Shown here: piece by piece, positions 40,881 to 49,215 of the stretch
How positions within the stretch are numbered: the stretch's first letter is position 1
Layout of the letters: the number at the start of each line of letters is the position of its first letter
NCBI GenBank assembly: GCA_041671505.1
Contig: JBAZBK010000023.1
Span: forward strand, 1 to 64,000
Source: JACPDH01 sp041671505
GTDB taxonomy: Bacteria > Acidobacteriota > Thermoanaerobaculia > Gp7-AA8
Length of the DNA stretch: 64,000 bases
Direction of reading: 5' to 3'
The notes under the pieces: generated by a model
Told to the model about the DNA's origin: nothing
Database searches by the model: none
Seen by the model: only the letters and a program-made list of their open reading frames with translations
Made by a program: the position numbers and the translations under genes

Positions 40881-41495
40881 ATGGTCAAGATCACCTGTTC
40901 TTCGTGTGGCAAGCAGCTTTCGCTCGACGAGACGAAGCTTCCGATGAAGGAAGTGAAGTTTCCATGTCCCCACTGCAAGGCGAACCAGTTCTTCGACCGG
41001 AGCAAGGGTGCGGACGCAGCTGTGGCCGAGACGGCCGCCGCCCCCGTGGCTCCCGCCGTCGACGACGAGGACGATGACGATTACTACGGCAAGCCGAAGG
41101 CGATCCTACTGGGACGCGAAGTCCCGGCGATCCGCGACGCGGTCAAGGCCCTCGGGCTGGTCCCGCTCTCGTTCACCTCGGCCGATGAAGCGAGGGACGC
41201 CTACTATCGCGATCATCCGAAGCTCGTCGTGCTCACACCGCAGGCGATGACGCCGCCGCCGCTCGCGGAGGTTGCGCCCCTTCTCTCCGTGAGCCCCACC
41301 GACCGGCGCCGCGGCTTCTTCGTCCTCGTGGCCGACAACCTCAAGACGCTCGACGGGAACGCCGCGTTCCTCTACGGCGTGAACCTCGTCCTCGCGACGA
41401 AGGACGTTGGGTCGTTCAGGAAGGTCTACCGCGACGCGCACGACTTTCACGAGAAGCTCTACGAGCACTTCAATACGGTGCTGACGGCGAAGTAG
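40881..41495 (+). CDS. Zn-ribbon protein with receiver-like domain, PilT partner
   Basis: A 204-residue soluble protein. The first 40 residues form an MJ0042-like zinc ribbon (ITCSSCGKQLSLDETKLP, then FPCPHCKANQFF). After an acidic linker (DDEDDDDYY) comes an alpha/beta domain (KAILLGREVPAIRDAVKALGLVPLSFTSADEARDAYY) that looks like a degenerate response-regulator receiver without a clear phosphoacceptor Asp. The 3-nt gap to pilT implies co-translation and a role with the retraction motor; this is inference. Confidence 0.82.
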   Translation: MVKITCSSCGKQLSLDETKLPMKEVKFPCPHCKANQFFDRSKGADAAVAETAAAPVAPAVDDEDDDDYYGKPKAILLGREVPAIRDAVKALGLVPLSFTSADEARDAYYRDHPKLVVLTPQAMTPPPLAEVAPLLSVSPTDRRRGFFVLVADNLKTLDGNAAFLYGVNLVLATKDVGSFRKVYRDAHDFHEKLYEHFNTVLTAK

Positions 41496-41499
41496 CTCG

Positions 41500-41702
41500 C
41501 GGCAGGCGATGGGCGAGAGGCGATAAGCAGGCCGAGACGCTATCCCGGGACTCACAACGGGAGAGCGCGAGGGCCGCCGGTTGCGTCCCCTGTGGTCTTC
41601 CGTGCCCCGTTAGGCCGGAAATGTGCGAGTTGAAACGGGGATGAGCGCTTCGAGGAAGCCCAAGGGCAGGGCGCGACGCCTGCTCATCGCCTCTCGCCTG
41701 CC
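41500..41702. repeat. Heptamer inverted-repeat cassette, type A, between convergent genes
   Basis: The left arm 41500-41533 and right arm 41678-41702 flank a core of 144 nt. The left arm carries GATAAGC while the right has GCTCATC, so one base pair is mismatched; this cassette is a counterexample to strict arm matching. Confidence 0.83.
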
Positions 41703-41712
41703 AGCTGTTTCC

Positions 41713-42315
41713 TCAATTTTTTGGAATAGTGAGCTGCACGGGATCGACTCCCGCGTCCTCGCCGGGATGGTAGACCTCATAGCACGAGCGGCAGCGCGCC
41801 TCGTACGACGTATCGCCCACCTCGACCTGCGAGTCGCCCCCCGCGATCCGCTGCGAGTAGTGAGCCGAGCCGGAGCAGCGGACGCAGACGGCGTGCATCT
41901 TCACGACTTCTTCGGCGACGGAGAGAAGCGCCGGCATCGGGCCGAAGGGGCGGCGGAGAAAGTCCTGGTCGAGGCCCGCGGCGATGACGCGAAGCCCGGC
42001 GTCGGCAAGCTGCATGCAAACGTCGACGATGCCCGCGTCGAAAAACTGCACTTCGTCGATGCCGATGACCTGAACGCCGATCTCGACGTGCGCGAGAAGC
42101 TGCGCCGAGGTTGCGACGGGGATCGCCTTGAGGCGGCGCTCGTCGCGCGAGACCACTTCCTCGATGCTGAAGCGATCGTCGATGATCGGCTTGAACACCT
42201 GCACGCGCTGCCGCGCAATGTGCGCGCGCCGGACGCGACGGATCAGTTCTTCCGATTTCCCGGAGAACATTCCGCCTGCAATGATCTCGATCCAACCTCC
42301 ACGGTATGCGTCCAA
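41713..42315 (-). CDS. tdk: Thymidine kinase
   Basis: A 200-residue cytosolic type II thymidine kinase that salvages thymidine with ATP. It has the P-loop AGGMFSGKSEEL near residue 15, the IDEVQFF motif near 85 and the zinc-binding lasso with CVRCSGSAHYSQR and CRSCYEVYHPG near the C-terminus. The start is TTG 42315, with GGAGGG 7 nt upstream; no ATG fits the N-terminus. Confidence 0.95.
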   Translation of the reverse strand: MDAYRGGWIEIIAGGMFSGKSEELIRRVRRAHIARQRVQVFKPIIDDRFSIEEVVSRDERRLKAIPVATSAQLLAHVEIGVQVIGIDEVQFFDAGIVDVCMQLADAGLRVIAAGLDQDFLRRPFGPMPALLSVAEEVVKMHAVCVRCSGSAHYSQRIAGGDSQVEVGDTSYEARCRSCYEVYHPGEDAGVDPVQLTIPKN

Positions 42316-42353
42316 CGCGATCCCTCCTCGCGGCGCACAGGATAATCGCGAAG

Positions 42354-42680
42354 GGGGCGAAAGGCGAGGGGCAGGCGAGCGGCGAGAGGCGAAAGGCGAT
42401 GAGCAGGCGGGCGCTAAGCGACGGGCGAGAAGCAGGGGGAACGCTTCGATGCGGTCCCGACGGACTCGGGGAGGGGTGCCGACTCTCGGGCGGAAACCGA
42501 AATGAAGAATGTCGAATGAGGAATGGAGAATTCAGAAGCGGGTGTGGGCTGTGGCCACGGAGGTGCCGCGGTCCCGCCTTCTTCATTCTCCATTCCTCAT
42601 TCGACATTCTTCATTTCGGTTTCCACCCGATGCAACGCTCCGTGCCTGCTCATCGCCTCTCGTCTCTCGCCTTTCGCCTA
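42354..42680. repeat. Nested heptamer cassette, type A outside type C
   Basis: This fills most of a 426-nt gene-free gap. Type A arms lie at 42354-42409 and 42643-42680. Type C arms lie at 42493-42537 and 42577-42624 and match over about 40 bp, including a variant unit GGAATGG that other type C arms lack. A 40-nt core separates them. Between the A and C arms are 83 and 18 nt without features. Confidence 0.9.
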
Positions 42681-42693
42681 CCTCCAAAACGAA

Positions 42694-42719
42694 ACGGCCC
42701 CCGCTCTCGCGGGGGCCGT
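42694..42719 (-). terminator. Rho-independent terminator of the OmpA-family gene
   Basis: ACGGCCCCCGC (42694-42704) pairs perfectly with GCGGGGGCCGT (42709-42719) around a 4-nt loop. On the minus strand the stem is followed by TTTCGTTTT. It lies 22 nt after the stop codon. Confidence 0.85.
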
Positions 42720-42741
42720 GGGGTGTTGCGCTGTATTGCGT

Positions 42742-44103
42742 TTACGGAACGATGAGCTTGACGTTGGCGCGGCGCGCCGGGTCGGTGCCCATCGCCTCGG
42801 TGGTGATGCGCGAGGCGTCGATGCCATGGCGGCTGACCAGGTAGTCGCGGACTGCTTCCGCCCTGCGGCGGTCGAGGTCATTGCCCTTGCCGGTCTTCTC
42901 GGTGCCGTCGGTGTAGCCGGTGACGGCCGCGGTGGCGGCGGGCTCGGACTTCATGCGGAGCGCGACGTCATCGAGCTGGGCCTTGGCGATGTTCGTCAGG
43001 CGTGCCGAGCCGTTGTCGAACATGATGTCGCTCGACAGGATCTCCTGCGGTACGCGCGGGGCGACGACGGGCTCGGGAGGAGCCTCGACGGGAGCCGGCG
43101 GCGGAGGAGGCGCGGCGACCGGTACTGGCGCAGGAGGCGGCGGCAGCGGAACCGGCGCGAGGTGCGTCGGGGTGTAGTGGACGCCGAAGCCGTAGCCGAA
43201 GCCGACGCCGTCGGTGTTGCTGCCGGTGGCGATCGTGAGATTCGAGCGAACCATCGCGCTCACGCCCCAGCCGCTGTCACCAAACCAGTGACGGAGACCG
43301 GTCGCGAGCTCGACGATGTCGTCGGGCTGACGCTCGCCGCCCGTGTAGATCGTCGAGTTGAGCTCGGTGACCCAGTTGGTCGGATTGAAGGTGCTCAGCG
43401 GGTAGTTGAGTCCGACGCCGAGGCTGACTTCGTCGGACATGTCGAAGTCGATGCCCTCGGGCGAGGTGCTGGCACGACGGTCGGGGCGCATGAAGTACTC
43501 GGCCGCCGCGGTGACCATGCCGGAGGTCCAGTGCAGTCCGGCGCCGTACTCGGGGCGTCCGGTGGCGATGCCGCTGTCCTCGTGGCCGGTGTTCACGTCC
43601 CAGAACGCGGAGAGAGCAAGCTTGCTCGAGCCGCTGTCGAGGAGGCCGAACTTGGTGCCGACGCGCAGGTTGCCGATGTCGTTGTCGGTAAACTTGCCGG
43701 TGTACGGATAACCGTTGATGTAGCCTGCCAGGTCGTCGGCGTTCTGATCGAGCGTGACGTACGGCATGCCGAGGGTGAGCTCCCAGCGATCGGTCAGGCC
43801 GTAGCCGATCGACGCGGTGAACTCGTCCTGGATGAAGTCCATGTCGTGCCCTGGGCGGTTCGACGGCGGCTGCAGCTCCAGCGCCGGGGCGGCGAGGTAC
43901 TGGTACTGGTTGAAATATGTGCTGAACGACCAGTCACCCTGCGTGAGCGTGTCGGCAGTGATGATGTCGAACAGACCGGTGGCACCGGTGAAGGTCGGGG
44001 CAAGCAGCGACAGCTGATCTTCTTTCGAGATCGTCTGCGCGCCGAGAGCGGACGCCATCACGAGCACCAGCGTCACGAGACAGAAGAGTCGTGCGCGTTG
44101 CAT
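42742..44103 (-). CDS. OmpA-family outer-membrane protein
   Basis: A 453-residue protein with a signal peptide ending in SALGA, a beta-barrel of about 290 residues (alternating strands such as RWELTLGMPYVTLDQ and LNYPLSTFNPTNWVTELN), a Pro-rich linker (PLPPPPAPVPVAAPPPPPAP) and a C-terminal OmpA domain that binds peptidoglycan (ILSSDIMFDNGSARLT, NDLDRRRAEAVRDYL). GGGAGG precedes the ATG. It probably ties the outer membrane to the cell wall. A strong terminator follows. Confidence 0.93.
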   Translation of the reverse strand: MQRARLFCLVTLVLVMASALGAQTISKEDQLSLLAPTFTGATGLFDIITADTLTQGDWSFSTYFNQYQYLAAPALELQPPSNRPGHDMDFIQDEFTASIGYGLTDRWELTLGMPYVTLDQNADDLAGYINGYPYTGKFTDNDIGNLRVGTKFGLLDSGSSKLALSAFWDVNTGHEDSGIATGRPEYGAGLHWTSGMVTAAAEYFMRPDRRASTSPEGIDFDMSDEVSLGVGLNYPLSTFNPTNWVTELNSTIYTGGERQPDDIVELATGLRHWFGDSGWGVSAMVRSNLTIATGSNTDGVGFGYGFGVHYTPTHLAPVPLPPPPAPVPVAAPPPPPAPVEAPPEPVVAPRVPQEILSSDIMFDNGSARLTNIAKAQLDDVALRMKSEPAATAAVTGYTDGTEKTGKGNDLDRRRAEAVRDYLVSRHGIDASRITTEAMGTDPARRANVKLIVP

Positions 44104-44259
44104 TGTTCGAAAAACCTCCCTTTCAAAAGATCTGTCGACCCGGACACGGCGCCCGGGCGAGATTAAATGAAGCTTATCACACGGAGATGCGGCCGATCGC
44201 GGACGCGGCGAGGCCCCAAGCGGAGCCTCGCTGCGTGTGATTGAGTGTCGTTGGGAACC

Positions 44260-45354
44260 CTAGAAACGGAGCGAAGCGCCGACACCCTCGAAGCGATCGA
44301 GGTGCGACGGCTCGTCGATGCAGGCGACCGCCGTGCCGTCCGCCTCGGCGGTGAGGATCATCGCCTCGACGAGATCGCAGGAGCGGACAGGTTCCGCGCA
44401 GACGGGGCAGCCGAGCGGAACTTCGAGCCCGATGATCCGACAGCCGAGGCAGCGCCAGCCGCGGGCGGAGGCCTTCGTGCTGACGAAGAGGGTGTCGACC
44501 TTGCGTTCGTTCAGGGCGGCGACGACGCGGTTGAGTCCGACCGCGGCGCGGCTCCCCTCGAGAGCCGATGCGCGCGCCATCACGTCGCCGCGCGCGCGGC
44601 CGCGGATCAGCGCGCTGCAGGCTGCTGTCACGTCCTCCACGTTCGAGTGCATGTCGAGATGGAGCACGCCGATCACCTTCTCGTCGACGCGCTTTGGCAG
44701 GAAGCTGCGGAAGTTCGCGACGTTGCGCTCCTGGCCGCTGAGAACCACGCCGCCACGCGCGCGCCCCTGGTCGACGATGCGGGCGAGAGCGTCGGCCGCC
44801 TTCTGGTGATGTCTGTCGATGTTCTCCTGGAGGTGGCGCTGAATGTTCGACTGCGACCAGCCTCCCTGATCGTGACGTTTCGGCGTGTCTGGGTTCTCGA
44901 GGTCGATCTCGAACTCGAGAACGCCGAAGTTCACGATGAAGAGCCGGGCCGACTTCGCGTCGATCATCGCCAGCGCTGCCGCTGGGTGCGACTGGCGGAG
45001 CTCGGTGAGCTGCCGGATGTGCGGCCGGCTGCCGATCGCCAGTTGCGGACGGACGGGGACCGGGAGCTGCATCGGAGAGAAGTAGTGCTCGTCCGGTGCC
45101 GAAAAGATCGCGAGCCCGCGCGTGTCGGGCGAGAGCGAATCGTCAACGTATCGCTCGATCTGCCGGATCGCCTCCTCGAGGCCGTTGCCATTTTCGCCGA
45201 TCGTCTCCCGCAGCCGCCCCGTCTCGTTTTTCAGGAAGAGCCGGATCCTGTCCTTCTGCGCCTCGTCGTTCCGCGCCGTGTCGATGTAGAGGGTGACGAA
45301 GGGGCCCTTGCTGTCGGGCCTGGTGGCGAGCTGGCGAATCTGATCGTTGATCAT
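44260..45354 (-). CDS. Bacterial eRF1-like protein (baeRF/Vms1 class)
   Basis: A 364-residue protein resembling the bacterial archaeo-eukaryotic release factor-like families. It has the peptidyl-tRNA-hydrolase-like helix motif QGGWSQSNIQRHLQENIDRHHQKAAD with GGW at residues 164-166, an L7Ae-like middle (VDTLFVSTKASARG region) and a C-terminal zinc ribbon (CLGCRIIG, CPVCAEPV). Members are thought to act in ribosome rescue or as ribosome-associated stress factors. It overlaps a 55-residue membrane protein gene by 4 nt. Confidence 0.82.
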   Translation of the reverse strand: MINDQIRQLATRPDSKGPFVTLYIDTARNDEAQKDRIRLFLKNETGRLRETIGENGNGLEEAIRQIERYVDDSLSPDTRGLAIFSAPDEHYFSPMQLPVPVRPQLAIGSRPHIRQLTELRQSHPAAALAMIDAKSARLFIVNFGVLEFEIDLENPDTPKRHDQGGWSQSNIQRHLQENIDRHHQKAADALARIVDQGRARGGVVLSGQERNVANFRSFLPKRVDEKVIGVLHLDMHSNVEDVTAACSALIRGRARGDVMARASALEGSRAAVGLNRVVAALNERKVDTLFVSTKASARGWRCLGCRIIGLEVPLGCPVCAEPVRSCDLVEAMILTAEADGTAVACIDEPSHLDRFEGVGASLRF

Positions 45355-45518
45355 AGCCTTTCATCCCTTTCTCGAACCGGGACATCGTCGGACAGATCCC
45401 CGCCTGCTGCGGGGTCGATCTCCGTGCGCAACTTGTGCTGGTGAACCGTCCAGAGGAGCGTGGCGAGGACGGTGATGATGACGGCGATACCGAGCAGAGC
45501 GGCGAGTTTTCGGATCAT
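45351..45518 (-). CDS. 55-aa single-pass membrane protein coupled to eRF1-like gene
   Basis: A short frame from ATG 45518: MIRKLAALLGIAVIITVLA starts one membrane helix (to LLWTV), followed by a charged cytoplasmic tail ending RERDERL. Its stop overlaps the ATG of the eRF1-like gene (ATGA), which implies coupled translation. A TATAGT -10-like box lies at 45543-45548 on this strand. No family is recognised. The overlap and the clean signal-anchor make it a likely real gene. Confidence 0.65.
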   Translation of the reverse strand: MIRKLAALLGIAVIITVLATLLWTVHQHKLRTEIDPAAGGDLSDDVPVRERDERL

Positions 45519-45599
45519 CGGCAAGGGGCTGTTATCGTGGAACTATAGCACCAGCAGCGGTCGCGGGATCGAGAGCGCTCCCGCCGCGAAGGAGACACG

Positions 45600-46631
45600 A
45601 TGAAGGCAGCAGTCGTGAGAGCGCATGGCGGCCCCGAAGCCATCGAGATGACCGAGGTCGGCGATCCTCGTCCACGCCCGGGCATTGCCGTCGTTCGCGT
45701 TCGCGCCGTCGCGCTGAACCATCTCGACATATGGGTCCGACGCGGCGTGCCGGGCGCGACGTTCCCGCTTCCGATCATCCTCGGCTCGGAGATCGCCGGG
45801 ACGATCGAGGCGCTCCCGGAAGGAACCACCGGCTGGGCTGTCGGTGACGAGGTTCTCGTCTCGCCCGGCACGAGCTGCGGCGTTTGTATCCAGTGCGCGT
45901 CGGGCTGGGATCCTCTCTGTCGCGAGTACGGAATCCTCGGCGAGACGAGCGACGGCGGCGCGGCGGAGCTCGCGGCTGTTCCGGTGCGGAACCTGATGCG
46001 CAAGCCGTCGAAGCTGTCGTTCGTCGAAGCGGCGTCGATGCCGCTCGACTTCCTCACCGCGTGGCACATGCTCGTGGCGCGCGCGCAGCTGCGCCCGGGG
46101 GAGACGGTGCTGGTGCACGCGGGGGCTTCGGGCGTTGGCAGTGCGGCGGTGCAGATCGCGAAGCTGTGGGGAGCGACGGTCATCGCCACCGCAGGCAGCG
46201 AAGCAAAAGCGGAGAAAGCGCGCACGCTAGGCGCCGATCGGACGATCCTCTACCGCGAGACCGATTTCGCGAAGGAGATTCGCGAGATCACGGGCAAGCG
46301 CGGCGTCGACGTCGTGTTCGAGCACGTCGGGCGTGACACCTGGGACGGCTCAGTCCGCTCGCTCGCGCGCGGCGGACGCCTAGTCACCTGCGGCTCCACC
46401 TCGGGCCACGAGGTGACGATCAACCTCCGCGTGCTCTTCGCGAAGGCGATCTCGCTGCTCGGCTCGACGATGGGCAGCCTCGCGGAGATGAAGGAGGTCG
46501 TGCAGCACATCGAGGCGGGGCGGCTCCGTCCCGTCGTCGACCGCGTCCTGCCGCTCGACCAGATCCGCGAGGGACACCGCGTGCTCGAGGCGCGGGAGGC
46601 GGCGGGGAAGGTGGTGCTGGAGGTGGGGTAG
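45600..46631 (+). CDS. Zinc-type MDR alcohol dehydrogenase / quinone oxidoreductase
   Basis: A 343-residue medium-chain dehydrogenase/reductase. The GroES-like half has NHLDIWVRRGVPG, the structural zinc cysteines (CGVCIQCASGWDPLC) and LPIILGSEIAG; the Rossmann half has AGASGVGSAAVQIAK near residue 175. The catalytic-zinc His/Glu pair of classical ADHs is only partly visible, so a quinone or enoyl reductase role is as likely. AGGAG precedes the ATG. Confidence 0.92.
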   Translation: MKAAVVRAHGGPEAIEMTEVGDPRPRPGIAVVRVRAVALNHLDIWVRRGVPGATFPLPIILGSEIAGTIEALPEGTTGWAVGDEVLVSPGTSCGVCIQCASGWDPLCREYGILGETSDGGAAELAAVPVRNLMRKPSKLSFVEAASMPLDFLTAWHMLVARAQLRPGETVLVHAGASGVGSAAVQIAKLWGATVIATAGSEAKAEKARTLGADRTILYRETDFAKEIREITGKRGVDVVFEHVGRDTWDGSVRSLARGGRLVTCGSTSGHEVTINLRVLFAKAISLLGSTMGSLAEMKEVVQHIEAGRLRPVVDRVLPLDQIREGHRVLEAREAAGKVVLEVG

Positions 46632-46683
46632 CCCAGGCGGTGCCTTGCCGATATCGATCCGCGAGACAGCACGCGCGACCCGT

Positions 46684-46783
46684 TGAAGTGAGAAGTGAGA
46701 ACGATGAATGTTGAATCCAGAAATGAAAGGCCGTGCAGCTTGTTTTCTGGGTTCAAAATTCAACGTTCTGAGTTCTCACTTCC
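46684..46783. repeat. Heptamer inverted-repeat cassette, type F
   Basis: The left arm 46684-46730 (GTGAGAA, GTGAGAA, CGATGAA, TGTTGAA-type 7-bp spacing) pairs with the right arm 46743-46783 around a core of only 12 nt. It lies between the MDR gene and mutL. Confidence 0.85.
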
Positions 46784-46828
46784 AGTGACCCTCGGACGTT
46801 CGCGCATTCCGAGGGACAATAGCAACCG

Positions 46829-48628
46829 ATGCCCCCCACCGAGACCGTTTCCAAAGTCCAGATCCTCCCCGACGACCTGGTGAACCAGATCGCGGCGGGG
46901 GAGGTCGTGGAGCGGCCGGCCTCGGTCGTGAAGGAACTGGTGGAGAACGCGCTCGACGCGGGGGCGCGGTCGATCGGGATCGCGCTCGAGAACGGCGGCA
47001 AGCGGCTCATCGAGGTGAGCGACGACGGGAGTGGAATGTCGGCGGGCGACGCGATCGCGGCGCTCGGGCGTCACGCGACCTCGAAGATCCGCTCGTTCGA
47101 CGACCTGCTGAGCGTGATGACGCTCGGCTTCCGTGGCGAGGCGCTCCCGTCGATCGCAAGCGTGTCGCGCTTCTCGATCCTGACGTGGGACGGCGCGGAG
47201 GAGCACGGCGTCGAGATCGACTGCGTGCCGGGGATCGCGCCGCAGTCGCGCCCCGCGGCGCGGGCGCGCGGCACGACGATCCGCGTCGCCGACCTCTTCG
47301 ACAATGTTCCGGCGCGGCGCAAGTTTCTCAAGAGCACCGACGCGGAGTTCCGGTCGATCGTCTCGATCGTTTCCTCGTACGCGCTGCCTAACCCGGCCGT
47401 CGCCTTCCGCCTCGGCCACAACGGGCGCGAGGTGCTCGATCTTCCGTCGGCGCCCGACGCGCGCGAGCGCGCCGTGCAGATCCTTGGCTCCGACGTCGAC
47501 GAGAGCCTCGCCGAGATCGCGCTGACGATCGATCCCGTGCGGGCCCGCGGCTTCGTCACGCGCGGGCTCCGCTACGGCAGCCGGCGCAACCAGTACTTCT
47601 TCGTCAACGGCCGCCTCGTGAAGGACCGTGTGCTGACGCACGCGGTGAACCGCGCGACCGAGTCGTTCGACGGCGACGGCCATCCCGGCGTCGTCCTCTT
47701 CGTGGAGATCGACCCGCAGCTCGTCGACGTGAACGTTCACCCGGCGAAGACGGAGGTCCGCTTCCGCGACTCGGGCCAGGTCCACGTCGCGGTCGAGGTC
47801 GGTGTCCGGAATGCGTTAGGCGGGCCCGCGCAGGGAGGAGGCCTCCTCTCGGCGCGCGACACGTCCGAGTCGTCGGGCGTCGATGCGACGCGGGTCGACT
47901 CGTCGTGGCCGGCGCCGGGCGGCTCCGGCGATCCCGCTCCGCTCCAGCAGCCGCTCGTCGATCCGGTCGCGCAGCCTCGCTCCGCGCCGCGCTACGAGGC
48001 GACGCCGCTCTTCCAGCAGCGCGCCGTGGTGCAGCCGCCGCGCGAGGCGCCGCTCGGCGACCTGCGGGGACGCGTCATCGGGCAGTACCGCGACAGCTAC
48101 GTGCTCGTCGACATGCCGGAGGGTCTGCGCCTCGTCGACCAGCACGCGGCGCACGAACGGGTGCTTTACGAGCGGCTCCTCGGGGCGCCGCCGTCGCACG
48201 ACGCGTCGCAGCGGCTCCTCGAAGCGTTCATCTACGAGCCGGGCGCCGCCGAGGCGGGGACGATCGCGTCGTACCTCGGCGAGCTGCGCGAGTCGGGCTT
48301 CGAGATCGAGCAGTTTTCGCGCGGCAGCTTCGCGATCTCGTCGATCCCGGCGATCCTGCGGCGCGAGGGGATCGACGTGTTCTTCCGCAAGCTCCTCGAC
48401 GCGGCGACCTGGGAACGCTCGCACGTCGAGAGGCTCCGCGACCGCCTCCTTGCGACGATCGCCTGCCACGCCGCGATCAAGGTGCACCGCCCGATGTCGG
48501 GGAGCGAGATGTCGCAGCTCGTCGCCGACCTGCTCGGCGCGGCGAACCCGTTCGCCTGCCCGCACGGGAGGCCGATCATCGTCGACATCAAGCACTTCGA
48601 CATCGAGAAGCACTTCCACCGGCGGTGA
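46829..48628 (+). CDS. mutL: DNA mismatch repair protein MutL
   Basis: A 599-residue mismatch-repair mediator that links MutS to strand incision. The GHKL ATPase is complete (VVERPASVVKELVENALDAGA, VSDDGSGM, LGFRGEAL). The C-terminal dimerisation domain has DQHAAHERVLYE near residue 436, the endonuclease motif DQHA(X)2E(X)4E, and CPHGRPIIV at the end. It should therefore be a nicking MutL of the type found in bacteria without MutH. Its TGA overlaps the yraN start. Confidence 0.96.
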   Translation: MPPTETVSKVQILPDDLVNQIAAGEVVERPASVVKELVENALDAGARSIGIALENGGKRLIEVSDDGSGMSAGDAIAALGRHATSKIRSFDDLLSVMTLGFRGEALPSIASVSRFSILTWDGAEEHGVEIDCVPGIAPQSRPAARARGTTIRVADLFDNVPARRKFLKSTDAEFRSIVSIVSSYALPNPAVAFRLGHNGREVLDLPSAPDARERAVQILGSDVDESLAEIALTIDPVRARGFVTRGLRYGSRRNQYFFVNGRLVKDRVLTHAVNRATESFDGDGHPGVVLFVEIDPQLVDVNVHPAKTEVRFRDSGQVHVAVEVGVRNALGGPAQGGGLLSARDTSESSGVDATRVDSSWPAPGGSGDPAPLQQPLVDPVAQPRSAPRYEATPLFQQRAVVQPPREAPLGDLRGRVIGQYRDSYVLVDMPEGLRLVDQHAAHERVLYERLLGAPPSHDASQRLLEAFIYEPGAAEAGTIASYLGELRESGFEIEQFSRGSFAISSIPAILRREGIDVFFRKLLDAATWERSHVERLRDRLLATIACHAAIKVHRPMSGSEMSQLVADLLGAANPFACPHGRPIIVDIKHFDIEKHFHRR

Positions 48629-49041
48629 GCGTGGCGGCCCCGCGCGACAGGGATGCGTTAGGCCGCGCCGGCGAGCGCCGCGCCGCGCTCCACTATCTCC
48701 TCCGCGGCTGGTGGATCGTCGCGCGCAACGCGCGTATCGCCGGCGTCGAAGTCGACCTCATCGTCCGCCGCGGGCGGACGCTCGCGTTCGTCGAGGTGAA
48801 GACGCGACGCGAGGGGGACGCCGGGGAGCCGTGGGAGTCGGTGCGCGAAGGCCAGCGCCGCAGGATCATGCGTGCGGCCGAAGGGTGGCTCGCCGCGCAC
48901 GAGCGCGAGCTCGGCGCCGACGTCGAGCTCCGCTTCGACGTCGTATCGATCGTGAAGACCCGCTGGCGCTTCCGCGTCGAGCGTCTCGAGGGAGCGTTCG
49001 AGGCCGAGGGGGAGGTGGGGAGGCCGTGGCGGCGGAAATGA
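48625..49041 (+). CDS. yraN: YraN-family (UPF0102) endonuclease-like protein
   Basis: A 138-residue protein of the YraN/UPF0102 family with a predicted restriction-endonuclease-like fold. The core reads GERRAALHYLLRGWWIVARN, then EVDLIVRRGRTLAFVEVKTRRE, giving the D...E-x-K metal motif. The start is GTG 48625 overlapping the mutL stop (GTGA), or GTG 48631. Function is unproven. Its TGA stop is the start of a type E arm. Confidence 0.9.
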   Translation: MSVAAPRDRDALGRAGERRAALHYLLRGWWIVARNARIAGVEVDLIVRRGRTLAFVEVKTRREGDAGEPWESVREGQRRRIMRAAEGWLAAHERELGADVELRFDVVSIVKTRWRFRVERLEGAFEAEGEVGRPWRRK

Positions 49042-49214
49042 ATGCGGAGTGCGGAATGCGGAATAAAGAAACCGAAATGGAGAATGTCGAATGAAGAATT
49101 GAGAATGAAGAAATGGATTCGTCCCGCAGGACTCACTTCTTCATTCCTCATTCGACATTCTTCGTTTCGATTCTGCTCCACTCCGCATTCCGAATTCCCA
49201 CTTCCGCATTCCGA
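49040..49214. repeat. Nested heptamer cassette, type E outside type C, stop to stop
   Basis: Type E arms at 49040-49063 and 49176-49214 enclose type C arms at 49069-49113 and 49136-49172 with a 22-nt core. The cassette starts on the yraN stop codon and ends 1 nt before the stop of the convergent AMP-ligase gene. Confidence 0.9.
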
Positions 49215-49215
49215 A

